Source: Alloyangia mangrovi (GTDB taxonomy: Bacteria > Pseudomonadota > Alphaproteobacteria > Rhodobacterales > Rhodobacteraceae). Taken from it: a DNA stretch of 64,000 nt. This document shows, piece by piece, positions 34,580 through 43,714 of this stretch (positions are counted from its first letter, which is position 1; each line of letters starts with the position of its first letter). Location: assembly GCF_002300555.2 (NCBI RefSeq), contig NZ_NTHN02000028.1:1-64000 (forward strand), in the 5' to 3' direction. The position numbers were made by a program, and so were the translations under genes. The notes beneath the pieces are model-generated. The model saw only the letters and a program-made list of their open reading frames with translations. It was not told the origin of the DNA and made no database searches.

Positions 34580-35770
34580 TTAGCGCCGCCCGGCCGTCGT
34601 GCTGCGTGCGAGGGTCGCGTCTGCGAGGACGGCAAGCACCAGGACGCTCCCCTGCACCAGGAGGCGGGCTTCGGTGCTGGCGTTGATCAGGAACATGCCA
34701 TTGGCGATCGAGCCAATCACGAGCGCGCCAAGGAGCGCCGACCAGACATTTCCGCGCCCGCCAAACAGGCTGGTGCCCCCGATCACGGCGGCCGCGATCG
34801 ACTCCAGCAGCAGGGTTTCGTCAGCCGAAGCGGGCGATACACCCAGTACCCGAGCAGAGGCCACCATGCCGCCCACCGCCGTCAGCATGCCCAGCAAGGT
34901 GAATGCGCTGATCTTGACGAAGTTCACCGGGATCCCGGCGCGCCGTGTCGCCTCGCGGTTGCCGCCAATACCATAGAGCCAGGTGCCGAAGCGCGTCTGC
35001 GTGGTCAGGTAGGAGAAGGCGGTGAACAGGCCAACAAGAATCGCAAGCGGGACCGGAACTCCACGGTAGCTGTCAAAAATCCAAACGGTGAGGAGCGCGG
35101 CCGCGAGGATCGCGGCACCGACACCAAGCGCCTTGCCACCATTCGAAGGCAGACCATAAGCGAGGCGCTTGCGATGATCAGCGAGCCTGACGGCAATTAC
35201 GACGAGTCCGCCCAGCAGCGCGAGCCCGTAGCTCAGGACGCTGGGCAGCTTCCAGGAGAATACCGCCTGAACATCGGTGCCTGCCAGTGCCACCAAGCCA
35301 CTGCTGGTAGGCAGCAGGATGAGCAGCACGCCCTGCAGCGCAAGCGAGAAGCCGAGCGAGATGATAAAAGCAGGCGCGCCACTGAAGACCACCAGCGAGC
35401 CCTGCACCATACCCGTCAATCCGCCCGTGAGCAGGGCGCAGGCCAGCGCAATCGGGAACGGCCAGCCAAGGTTTGCAACCAGAACGCCATTGACACCCGC
35501 GCAGACAGCCGAGAGCGCGGCAACAGAGAGGTCGATCTCCGAAACGAGGAGCACCATGACAAGACCAAGTGCGACGATGCTAGTCGTCGTGATCTGGTCA
35601 GCGAGGTTGGTCATGTTCTGCGGGGTCAGGAACACCGGGGACAAACTTGCGAAAATTCCCCAGATGACGAGAAGCGACACGACAACAGGGACAACACGCC
35701 AGCGGGTGGACAGCGCATCGAGCAACTGCGCACTGACTGGACGAGAACTGCTTGAGACAGCCTGAGACAT
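34580..35770 (-). CDS. Ribose/xylose-type ABC transporter permease (RbsC/XylH family)
   Basis: 396 residues with ten or so transmembrane helices. LVSEIDLSVAALSAVCAGVNGV, GAPAFIISLGFSLALQGVLL and the GIGGNREATRRAGIPVNFVK cytoplasmic loop are typical of CUT2 permeases, and the size matches the longer XylH/FrcC branch. It works with the upstream ATPase and binding protein. Confidence 0.92.
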   Translation of the reverse strand: MSQAVSSSSRPVSAQLLDALSTRWRVVPVVVSLLVIWGIFASLSPVFLTPQNMTNLADQITTTSIVALGLVMVLLVSEIDLSVAALSAVCAGVNGVLVANLGWPFPIALACALLTGGLTGMVQGSLVVFSGAPAFIISLGFSLALQGVLLILLPTSSGLVALAGTDVQAVFSWKLPSVLSYGLALLGGLVVIAVRLADHRKRLAYGLPSNGGKALGVGAAILAAALLTVWIFDSYRGVPVPLAILVGLFTAFSYLTTQTRFGTWLYGIGGNREATRRAGIPVNFVKISAFTLLGMLTAVGGMVASARVLGVSPASADETLLLESIAAAVIGGTSLFGGRGNVWSALLGALVIGSIANGMFLINASTEARLLVQGSVLVLAVLADATLARSTTAGRR

Positions 35771-35793
35771 TTCTGAGTTTCCTTTCAGTCAGC

Positions 35794-36556
35794 TTACGCT
35801 GCGACGCCCGTGATAGCGGCAACGAGACTGCTCCGGTTCCATTCGCTGATCGGCTTGTCGGCAACCTTCTCGCCCAGGCGGAGCACGACGACGCGATCGG
35901 CGACGTTGAGCACGTCCGCCAGATCGTGGGAGACAAGGATGATGCCGAGCCCCTGCCCCCGCAGTCGTTCAATCAGAGCGGAGACCTCGGCGCGCTGCGC
36001 CACGCCCAGAGCGGCGGTCGGCTCGTCGAGCAGGATGACCTTAGGTCGGGACATCACCGCGCGCGCGATGGCCACCGACTGTCTCTGCCCGCCCGACAGG
36101 CTTCCGACCGGCGTGGAATAGTCCCTGATCTTGACGTTGAGCCGCTCGAGCTCCTCATGGGCCCGTTTTTCCATCAGGGGCCGCGACAGGCGGAAAAAGC
36201 TGCGCCACCCCCCCCGAAAGTTCACGGCCGAGGAAGAGGTTCTGGACCGTGTCCAGGTTGTCGCAGAGAGCGAGGTCCTGGTAGACGGTCTGAATGCCCA
36301 GATCGTTGGCATCTTGCGGGGCGCTCATGGTCGCCGGCTTACCGTCAAACAGGATTTGTCCCTCATCGGCGGCAATGATGCCGCTGATGATCTTAATCAT
36401 GGTGCTCTTGCCTGCGCCGTTGTCCCCTGCAAGCGCCACAACCTCCCCCGGGGCGACGTCGAAGGACACCCCCGAAAGGGCCGTGACGCCGCCGTAGTGC
36501 TTGCCGATGTCCTTGAGAGAGAGGATCGGCATTCTCGAGACGCGGTGGTCGTTCAT
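35794..36556 (-). CDS. Sugar ABC transporter ATP-binding protein (CUT2, FrcA-like), +1 frameshift as read
   Basis: A single-ATPase CUT2 subunit of about 253 residues after removal of one G from the minus-strand G8 run at 36208-36215 (GRELSGG joins WRSFFRLSR). Walker A GDNGAGKST, Q-loop IQTVYQDLALCD, signature LSGGQRQSVAIARA, Walker B VILLDEPTAALG and switch His LVSHDLADVL are all present. RbsA proteins carry two such domains; this short form matches FrcA-like subunits. The start is ambiguous among ATGs at 36574, 36556 and 36532. 36556 is chosen because GGGAG lies upstream, although spacing is long. Confidence 0.82.
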
Positions 36557-36577
36557 GTCAATGCGATCTCCCATCGG

Positions 36578-37672
36578 TCAGTTCGCCTTGCAGAGATCGG
36601 TATCAACCGCGATGCCCCCACAGAGCTGCTCCCGCGTGTAGAGACCCGCGTCGAGGACTGCCTCCTGGATTGTCTCGGGCAGGATGACGCTGTTGACAGC
36701 GTGGACCTCGGGAAGCCCGCCGGGATAATCGTTGTCATAGGACGTCACGACCATGTCGCCCGGGATTGTCTGGCCCTGCGCCGCCATGATCGACAGCTCG
36801 ACAGCAAGGCGGTTCATTCCGACGTAGTCCACCGTCATGTCCATCTCCTGCTGGCCCGCGGCGACACGACGGACCCCGGCGATCGACGCATCGTATCCAC
36901 CGAACAGCTTGACCGAACCGATTGCGGCGGCTTCGACAGCTGCCAGCGCGGCACCCCCGGTATCGTCATTCATCGCAAAGATGCCGTCGACCTGCCCGTC
37001 GGTCTTCGCGATGCATTGGGACATCGCGGTCTGGGCCCGCGGCGGCAGCCAAAGCAGAGCATCTGCCTCGCAGACGACTTCAAGCTTGCCGGCTTCGACC
37101 AGCGGGTCGAGGATCGGATCAATGCCCTTCACCTGGTCGGTGTAGAACGGGAACTTGGGATCACCGTAGATCTTGGCCAACCGGAACGGCTCGCCGGTCT
37201 CCGAGAAATGTTGTTCGATGACTTCGGCTGCCTTTTGCGCCTGCTTCTCGCCGATCTCGATGAACGGCGCTGTCAGATACGCAAAGGCAGGGCCACCATG
37301 ACATGCGTGCGCCATGCAGATCACCGGAATGCCTGCGTCAGCCGCGAGCGCCAGCGATCCCGCCGCTTGCTTCGGATCGACGGTGATCAGCACAATTGCC
37401 TTCGCACCATTCGCGATCGCCGCCTGAACTTGAGAGGTCTGGCGCTGGACATTGTTCTCCGAGTTGAGGACTTCGACCTGGGCATTTGGCATCAGCTCTG
37501 CCGCCGCCTTTTCGAAGGCCGGGCGATCGAACTGTTCGAACCTGACCGTCTCCACATCCGGCAGAATGTAGTAGAACTTGCCCGTTACATCTGCGTCTTG
37601 CGCGGATGCGGTGACGACCTGCAGGCACAGCGCGGCTGCGCTCACACTGAGGGTGTGAGATTTCCGGATCAT
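36578..37672 (-). CDS. Sugar-binding protein of the CUT2 ABC importer (RbsB-like)
   Basis: 364 residues. Signal peptide MIRKSHTLSVSAAALCLQVV ending near ASAQ. Type-1 periplasmic fold with NAQVEVLNSENNVQRQTSQ, GAKAIVLITVDPKQAAGSL, VDGIFAMNDDTGGAALAAVE and VKLFGGYDASIAG, as in ribose/fucose binding proteins. The ATG at 37672 has a GGAGAGG SD and is preferred to one at 37684. First gene of the operon, behind two LacI boxes. Confidence 0.9.
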   Translation of the reverse strand: MIRKSHTLSVSAAALCLQVVTASAQDADVTGKFYYILPDVETVRFEQFDRPAFEKAAAELMPNAQVEVLNSENNVQRQTSQVQAAIANGAKAIVLITVDPKQAAGSLALAADAGIPVICMAHACHGGPAFAYLTAPFIEIGEKQAQKAAEVIEQHFSETGEPFRLAKIYGDPKFPFYTDQVKGIDPILDPLVEAGKLEVVCEADALLWLPPRAQTAMSQCIAKTDGQVDGIFAMNDDTGGAALAAVEAAAIGSVKLFGGYDASIAGVRRVAAGQQEMDMTVDYVGMNRLAVELSIMAAQGQTIPGDMVVTSYDNDYPGGLPEVHAVNSVILPETIQEAVLDAGLYTREQLCGGIAVDTDLCKAN

Positions 37673-37721
37673 GAACCTCTCCATGTTGGGGTGGCGCCTT
37701 TTGAGTAAAGCGACATTCTTA

Positions 37722-37819
37722 GTAAACGTTTTCCTACGCTACCTTAGACGCCCAACCTGTCAATGATTCATCTCCGAAAATCTCATAAAAACTGCCTTAC
37801 GTAAGTTGTAAGCGTTTTC
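37722..37819. promoter_or_regulatory. Two LacI-type boxes upstream of the CUT2/DMFase-like operon
   Basis: GTAAACGTTTTC at 37722-37733 is the exact reverse complement of GAAAACGTTTAC. GTAAGCGTTTTC at 37808-37819 differs at one base. They lie 50 and 136 bases before the binding-protein start, a spacing that would permit repression by looping, and match boxes near the LacI gene. Confidence 0.75.
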
Positions 37820-37829
37820 CTGTTTAGGG

Positions 37830-39219
37830 CTATTCGCCAGGGATGGCGCGTGACAGCGCGTTTGCAAGGTCCTCCTGCGCAAGACCGGCGAGCTCGGCTG
37901 CCACGGTCGCGATGTCGCGGCCCTCGGCATGCGCCGTTTTTGCGATCCGGGTGGCCATTTCGTAGCCGACAAGAGGCACCAATGTCGTCGCGAGCACCAG
38001 ACTTCCATTGAGAAGTTCAGTGCATCGAGCCTCGTCGGCACGGATACCGGACACACACTTCCGCTGAAGGACACGCATAGCCTGCGACAGGCTCCGAATG
38101 GACTCGAGCAGCTTGAACGCGACAATGGGCTCCATGGCGTTCAACTGCAGTTGTCCCGCCTCTGCTGCGAAGGTGATGGTAAGATCATTGCCGATCACCT
38201 GATAGGCAACTTGGTTCACCACCTCGGGAATGACAGGGTTGATCTTGCCAGGCATGATCGAAGACCCTGCTTGGACCGGCGGAAGGATGATCTCGCCGAT
38301 CCCTGCTCGCGGACCACTCGAAAGAAGGCGGAGGTCGTTGCAGATCTTGGAGAGCTTCACCGCGATCCGTTTCAGCACGCTCGAGAAGGTGACAAACGCG
38401 CCAAGGTCCGACGAGGCTTCGATCAGATCCGTCGCCGGGACCAGAGGCCAGCCCGAGAGCCGAGCAAGATGCCGTACCGCAATCGGACCGTACCCATCGG
38501 GCGCTGTAATGCGCGTGCCGACCGCCGTGCCGCCGAGGTTCACCTCGGTGAGCAGAGAAGACAGCTGCCGTACTCGCGCAATGTCCTCGTCTATGGTGCT
38601 GGCAAAGGATCTGAACTCGGCGCCAAGGGTCATCGGCACCGCGTCCTGCAACTGTGTCCTGCCCACCTTGCGGATACTGTCAAACTCGCGGCCCTTCTCG
38701 GCGAAGGCCGCGCTCAGGTCGGCCTGTGCCTCGAGCAGTGGCGCGCAGGCGTTAAGGATCGCAAGCCGGATCGCGGTTGGATAGACGTCGTTGGTCGATT
38801 GCGAGCGGTTGACATGATCGTTCGGATGAAGGTGGGCGTACTCTCCAGGCTTGTGCCCTAACTTGAGCAACGCGAGGTTTGCGATGACCTCATTGGCATT
38901 CATATTCGTCGAGGTTCCGGCTCCGCCCTGCACCATGTCGACGACGAAGTGCTCGTGATGCGCGCCGCCGGTGATTTCCGCACAGACTTCGCGGATGACA
39001 CTCCCGAGCTCTGGCGCGAGTACACCTAGCTCAACGTTCGTCTGCGCCGCAGCGTTTTTTTACGAGCGCCAGCGCAGACACGAGCTCGGGGAAATGGGCG
39101 AGTGTCACGCCGGTCATCGGGAAGTTTTCGACGGCGCGCTGCGTGTGAATACCGTGCAGCGCCTCGGCGGGGAGTTCGAGCGACCCCAGGCCGTCAAGTT
39201 CAGTACGAGTCGAGGACAT
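37830..39219 (-). CDS. Aspartase/fumarase-superfamily lyase (AspA-like), +1 frameshift as read
   Basis: About 462 residues when one A is removed from the minus-strand A7 run at 39055-39061 (ALALVK joins NAAAQTNVELG). Conserved blocks: GGAGTSTNMNANEVIANLAL, HPNDHVNRSQSTNDVYPTA, and the catalytic loop GSSIMPGKINPVIPE. The length and SSIMPGKINP loop match aspartate ammonia-lyase/fumarase C. As the paralogue of the XRE-linked gene it is probably also specialised, possibly releasing fumarate from an aspartate adduct. It follows an ALDH and importer on the same strand. Confidence 0.85.
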
Positions 39220-39288
39220 CTTGTCTGGTCTCTTCCAACTGGGAAGGCGCCCCCGGAAGGGAGCGCCTGATCAGGTTTTCGCGATGGA

Positions 39289-40773
39289 TTACAGGGTGTG
39301 CGGCAGGACCGGCTGGCGCTTACCAAGCTTGATGAAGGCCGACTTCACCTCAGTGTACTCGAGCAAGCCGTCGATGCCGTTTTCCCGGCCTACACCACTT
39401 TGCTTGAAACCGCCGAAGGGCATCTGGACAGACGTCTCAAGGAAGGTATTGACGAAGACCGTCCCCGATTTGAGCCGCCGGGTGATCAGGATGGCTTTGT
39501 CGACATCCTTGGTCCACAGACCATTGCCGAGGCCGTAGTTCGTGTCATTGGCGAGCGCCACGGCCTCGTTTTCGGTCTTGAACGTGGTCACGGTCAGAAC
39601 AGGGCCGAAAATCTCCTCACGGAAGATCCGCATGTCAGGGGTCACGTTCGTGAAGATCGTAGGCTCGACGAAGAAGCCCTTGTCGAGACCGCCCTCGGTG
39701 ATCCGATTGCCGCCGCAGGCCAGGGTGGCGCCTTCTTGTTTGCCGATCTCGATGTAATCGAGAACCTTCTGCAGATGGCCCTCGTGGATGAGCGCCGATT
39801 GATCTGCGGTTTTGTCGAGAGGCAGACCAGTGCGAACTTTGGCGGCGCGCGCGCAGAGCTTTTCGACGAACTCCGCAGCAACGCTTTCCTCGATCAGCAG
39901 GCGCGTGCCGCCCACGCATTCCTCACCCTGGTTGAGAATGATCCCGAACAGAACGCCATCGAGTGCGGCATCGAGGTCGGCATCCGCGAAGACGACGTTG
40001 GCAGCCTTGCCGCCAAGTTCGAGAGCGCAGCGCTTGACGCTGCGTGCGCATGCCTCGCCGATCGCCTTGCCCACCGGGGTCGAGCCTGTGAACGAGATCA
40101 TGTCGACCTCAGGATGACTGGTCATCGCGTTGCCGACGACGGAACCGGTGCCGGTCACCACGTTGAAGACACCTGCCGGCAGCCCCGCCTGGGCGCCGAG
40201 ACGGGCGGCTTCGATTGTCGTTCCCGAGGTCAGCTCGGAAGGCTTGACCACGACGGAACAGCCTGCTGCAAGGGCATAGGGCAGTTTCTGGAAAAGGGTG
40301 ACCATCGGGAAGTTCCAGGGCGTGATCATCCCGACGACGCCGCGCGGTTCGCGCGACACGAGCCCAAGTGCATTCTGGCCAACGTTCTGGAACGCCTCGC
40401 CATGGAGTTGCAGGCCCAAGGATGCCGCATAGCGGGTCATGGCCACGGAATGCTGGATCTCCCCCTTGGCATAAGAGATCGGCTTTCCGGACTCTTCCGC
40501 CTCGATCTCGGCCAGACGCTCGAGGTTCTCGAGGATCAGGTCACCCCAGCGGTTTAGGATTGCCGCTTTATCCGTCGCGGGCATCTCGCGCCACGGCCCT
40601 TCTTCGAAGGACCGGCGGGCCGCTGTCACCGCGACATTCAGATCCTCGGCGGTGCCTGCCGCGAAGTCGGCCAGATCGCCACCATGGCCCGGCGAGGTTC
40701 GACGAATGGTCTCGGACGACGTGCCCGCAGCGTCCGCGCCATCAATGAAGTGGGCGTAGGTACGAAGTGTCAT
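39289..40773 (-). CDS. Aldehyde dehydrogenase (betaine-aldehyde/phenylacetaldehyde type)
   Basis: 494 residues. ITPWNFPMVTLFQKLPYALA and FTGSTPVGKAIGEACA nucleotide-binding elements, general-base Glu in LELGGKAANVV, catalytic Cys in NQGEECVGGTRLL and C-terminal PFGGFKQSGVGRENG. Substrate undetermined. The start at 40773 with an AAGGAAAT SD is chosen over a long upstream reading. It lies between an ABC ATPase and the AspA-like lyase, so it likely oxidises an aldehyde produced from the imported compound. Confidence 0.9.
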   Translation of the reverse strand: MTLRTYAHFIDGADAAGTSSETIRRTSPGHGGDLADFAAGTAEDLNVAVTAARRSFEEGPWREMPATDKAAILNRWGDLILENLERLAEIEAEESGKPISYAKGEIQHSVAMTRYAASLGLQLHGEAFQNVGQNALGLVSREPRGVVGMITPWNFPMVTLFQKLPYALAAGCSVVVKPSELTSGTTIEAARLGAQAGLPAGVFNVVTGTGSVVGNAMTSHPEVDMISFTGSTPVGKAIGEACARSVKRCALELGGKAANVVFADADLDAALDGVLFGIILNQGEECVGGTRLLIEESVAAEFVEKLCARAAKVRTGLPLDKTADQSALIHEGHLQKVLDYIEIGKQEGATLACGGNRITEGGLDKGFFVEPTIFTNVTPDMRIFREEIFGPVLTVTTFKTENEAVALANDTNYGLGNGLWTKDVDKAILITRRLKSGTVFVNTFLETSVQMPFGGFKQSGVGRENGIDGLLEYTEVKSAFIKLGKRQPVLPHTL

Positions 40774-40799
40774 GGTATTTCCTTGTGTTGATTTTGGGC

Positions 40800-41870
40800 T
40801 TAGCGATCCCGTGCGACCGCACGGACATGCTCCCTCGGCGCGATGACACCGATGGTGTCGCCGGCCTCCACCGTCGTCCGGTCGGTGACGACGATGTATC
40901 TCTGGTCCCCCGACAGGAGGTAGATGTTCGTGGTTTGACCAAGCGGCTCCACAAGCTCGACGATGGCCTCCGCAGACCCCGCCGTTCCGGCCGCAACGCA
41001 CTGCAGGTGTTCAGGGCGGACGCCGACCGAGAAGTGGCCATGCTGGTCCGCCATCTGCGTCGCGCGATGACGCTCGGTTTCATCCAGGGCCTGGCCAAAC
41101 TCCTGAATTTGGCACACCACGCGGCCGCCTTTGGAGAGCTCGGCGCTGAACAGGTTCATGGGCGGCGAACCGATGAAATCCGCGACGAAGCGAGTTGCGG
41201 GACGGTCGTAAATCTCCAGCGGCGGCGCCACCTGAACCATGTCGCCCTTGTACATCACCGCGATCCGATCAGCCATCGACATGGCCTCGATCTGGTCGTG
41301 GGTCACATAGACCGTGGTGATCCCCTGCTCCGTCACCAGACGCCGGATTTCTGTCCTCATCACAGCGCGCAGCTTAGCATCGAGGTTTGAGAGCGGCTCG
41401 TCCATGAGGAAGACCTTGGGGTTCCGAACCAGCGCCCTTGCAAGCGACACGCGCTGGCGCTGGCCGCCCGACATCTGCGCCGGCTTGCGGCCGAGGTAGT
41501 CACCGATCCCGAGGGTGCCCGCGGTCTCTTCGACCTTCTTGCGGCGCTCAGCCTCAGGCATCTTGCGGATTTTCAGCGGGAATTCGATGTTTTCGAAAAC
41601 CGACATATTCGGATAGAGGCCGTAGTCCTGAAAGGCCATTGCGATGTCGCGATGTCGCGGCTCCGCGTAGGTCACGTCCTTGCCATGGATGAAGACCTTA
41701 CCTTCGGACGGCGTCTCGAGACCTGCGATCATGCGCAGTGTCGTGGTCTTGCCGCAGCCCGACGAGCCCAGCAGGGTGAAAAATTCGCCATCCTTGATGT
41801 CGACCGAGATGTCGTTCACCACGGTGAGCGAGCCGAAACGTTTGACGAGGTTCTTGATCTGGATACCCAT
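40800..41870 (-). CDS. Carbohydrate ABC transporter ATP-binding protein (MalK/UgpC type)
   Basis: 356 residues: Walker A GSSGCGKTT, Q-loop FQDYGLYPNMS, signature MSGGQRQRVSLARA, Walker B VFLMDEPLSNLD, switch VYVTHDQIEAMSMA, and a TOBE domain with VGVRPEHLQCV. It is the energy subunit of the second CUT1 importer. Start at 41870; earlier readings overlap the permease. Confidence 0.94.
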   Translation of the reverse strand: MGIQIKNLVKRFGSLTVVNDISVDIKDGEFFTLLGSSGCGKTTTLRMIAGLETPSEGKVFIHGKDVTYAEPRHRDIAMAFQDYGLYPNMSVFENIEFPLKIRKMPEAERRKKVEETAGTLGIGDYLGRKPAQMSGGQRQRVSLARALVRNPKVFLMDEPLSNLDAKLRAVMRTEIRRLVTEQGITTVYVTHDQIEAMSMADRIAVMYKGDMVQVAPPLEIYDRPATRFVADFIGSPPMNLFSAELSKGGRVVCQIQEFGQALDETERHRATQMADQHGHFSVGVRPEHLQCVAAGTAGSAEAIVELVEPLGQTTNIYLLSGDQRYIVVTDRTTVEAGDTIGVIAPREHVRAVARDR

Positions 41871-41881
41871 TGTGGATCCTT

Positions 41882-42724
41882 TCAGCCCTTCACGGCGCCA
41901 AGAGTAAGGCCGCGGACGAGATAGCGTTGCATGAGCAGGACAAGCACGACGACCGGAAGCGACATCATTACGCCCGCCGCCGAGGCGAGGCCCCATGCGA
42001 TGGATTTCGGTTTGATTGCGTTGGCTGCGATGACGGGGAGCGTTTTCGCCTCTTGCGAGGTCAGCATCGAGGCGAGAAGAAACTCGTTCCACGAGAACAT
42101 GAAGACGATCACCATCGTCGCCGCCAGCCCGGGAAGCAGAAGCGGGAGGGTTACCCTCCAGAAGGTCTCGAAACGGGAGCAGCCATCGATCATCGCGGCT
42201 TCTTCGATCGACTGCGGAATATCCTGGATGAAGACCCGCATGACCCAGACGACGAACGGCAGACCCGCAAGCCCGTAGGCAGCTGCAAGAAGCCAGTAGG
42301 TATCGAAGATCCCCAGCGTCCGCGCAATGATGAACATCGGGATGACGCTCACGATCGGAGGCAGCATGCGGATCGAGAGCACCTCGAACGCCATCACCTC
42401 CTTGCCCTTCATGTCGAAGCGCGCCAGCGCGTAGGCCGCCATCGTTCCGCAGATCATCGCAAGGGACGTGGCCATTGCGACGATAACTGCCGAGTTGATG
42501 AAGGCGTCGAGCGCATCGAGCTGGGTGAACAGCTCGGCGTAGTTGACCAAGGACGGCTCGAACGACGTGAACACAGGCGGATATTGCGAGATGTCGAGCT
42601 CGCTCTTCAGCGACGACGACGCCATCCAGAAGACGGGGAACGCGAAGAACAGAGTTGCGAGTATCGCGAGAGCATAAGCGCCGAGCCCCTGAAGCACCGG
42701 GCGCAGAGTTTTTGGTTTGGACAT
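41882..42724 (-). CDS. Carbohydrate ABC transporter permease (MalG type)
   Basis: 280 residues with six transmembrane helices, EAA loop IEEAAMIDGCSRFETFWRV, and the MalG-type end RYLVRGLTLGAVKG. Start set at 42724 after a purine-rich SD (GAGGGGG); a longer reading would overlap the MalF-type gene. Confidence 0.92.
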   Translation of the reverse strand: MSKPKTLRPVLQGLGAYALAILATLFFAFPVFWMASSSLKSELDISQYPPVFTSFEPSLVNYAELFTQLDALDAFINSAVIVAMATSLAMICGTMAAYALARFDMKGKEVMAFEVLSIRMLPPIVSVIPMFIIARTLGIFDTYWLLAAAYGLAGLPFVVWVMRVFIQDIPQSIEEAAMIDGCSRFETFWRVTLPLLLPGLAATMVIVFMFSWNEFLLASMLTSQEAKTLPVIAANAIKPKSIAWGLASAAGVMMSLPVVVLVLLMQRYLVRGLTLGAVKG

Positions 42725-42738
42725 GATGACCCCCTCGC

Positions 42739-43665
42739 TCAACGATTTTCCTTGTCCGCCACCAGCTTCATGAAGCCGGTCAGACGCACAAACAGCAGGA
42801 CGACGACGAGAACGATGATCAGCGTGAGCCAAGACAGGGCAGAGCCGTAGCCGAGATCGAAGAAGCGGAAGTTCACGCGCTGCAGGTAAACGCTGACGAC
42901 GTCGGTCGCGAAATCCGGCCCGCCCCGCGTGATGGTGTAGATGGTGTCGTAGGTTCGGAACGCATCGACGATGCGTAGCAGGGTGGCGATCACGATCACC
43001 GGCTTCAGCATCGGCAAGGTCAGAGAGACGAACATCCGCCAAGGCGAGGCCCCATCGATAGCTGCAGCCTCGAAGGGCGTCTTCGGCAATGAGGAAATGC
43101 CCGCGTAGATGATCAGAAACATGAACGGCGTCCATTGCCAGACGTCGACAAGGATCACCGAAAGCAATGCCGTCGAGGACGAGCCCGCCCAGAGCGCCGG
43201 CGGGATGCCAATGAGGCCCATCAAGTAGTTCAGCACCCCGAGGTCAGGCATCATCATGATCCGCCAGGTGATCCCCACCGCGACAGGCGTGATCAGCATC
43301 GGGATCAGGATGACCGTGCGCAGGATCATGAACCCCGGGAAGCGCAGGTTGAACAGCAGGGACAGGAGCACGGCAAGCACCAGAGAGATGCTGACGCTTG
43401 CCGCAGTGAAGATCAGCGTGATCAGTATCGAATGCCAGAACTGGCCATCCTCGAACGCGTAGACATAGTTCGCGAGGCCAATGAACTCCTTGGCGTCGCC
43501 GTAAGTCGGGTTGTAGTTGGTGAGCGACAGGTAGAGCGAGTGCAGGAGCGGGTAGAGGCCGACAACCGTCATGACGATGACGGTAGGTGCCATAAGGAGG
43601 GTCGCGATCTTCCCTTCGCCAGCACGTTGCGCCTTGTCTGCGCTTTGTGTCTTGGGCATGGTCAT
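42739..43665 (-). CDS. Carbohydrate ABC transporter permease (MalF type)
   Basis: 308 residues with a 25-residue cytoplasmic N-terminus and six transmembrane helices. The EAA loop is FEAAAIDGASPWRMFVSL. It forms the membrane pore with the MalG-type subunit. Follows a hairpin after the binding-protein gene. Confidence 0.92.
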   Translation of the reverse strand: MTMPKTQSADKAQRAGEGKIATLLMAPTVIVMTVVGLYPLLHSLYLSLTNYNPTYGDAKEFIGLANYVYAFEDGQFWHSILITLIFTAASVSISLVLAVLLSLLFNLRFPGFMILRTVILIPMLITPVAVGITWRIMMMPDLGVLNYLMGLIGIPPALWAGSSSTALLSVILVDVWQWTPFMFLIIYAGISSLPKTPFEAAAIDGASPWRMFVSLTLPMLKPVIVIATLLRIVDAFRTYDTIYTITRGGPDFATDVVSVYLQRVNFRFFDLGYGSALSWLTLIIVLVVVLLFVRLTGFMKLVADKENR

Positions 43666-43677
43666 CTTCCTTGATTG

Positions 43678-43704
43678 TCGGGGCGCCGTCGGGCGGCGCC
43701 CCGA
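43678..43704 (-). terminator. Hairpin between binding-protein and permease genes of the second CUT1 importer
   Basis: Ten-bp perfect stem TCGGGGCGCC / GGCGCCCCGA with a seven-base loop, 11 bases from the binding-protein stop and without a U-run. Same position as the stems in the other two transporter operons of this window. Confidence 0.7.
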
Positions 43705-43714
43705 CGCGATGGGA

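Noticed and set aside
39245-39268. Six-bp inverted repeat between the AspA-like and ALDH genes
   Set aside because: The stem is short with a long loop and no U-run; not strong enough to call a terminator.
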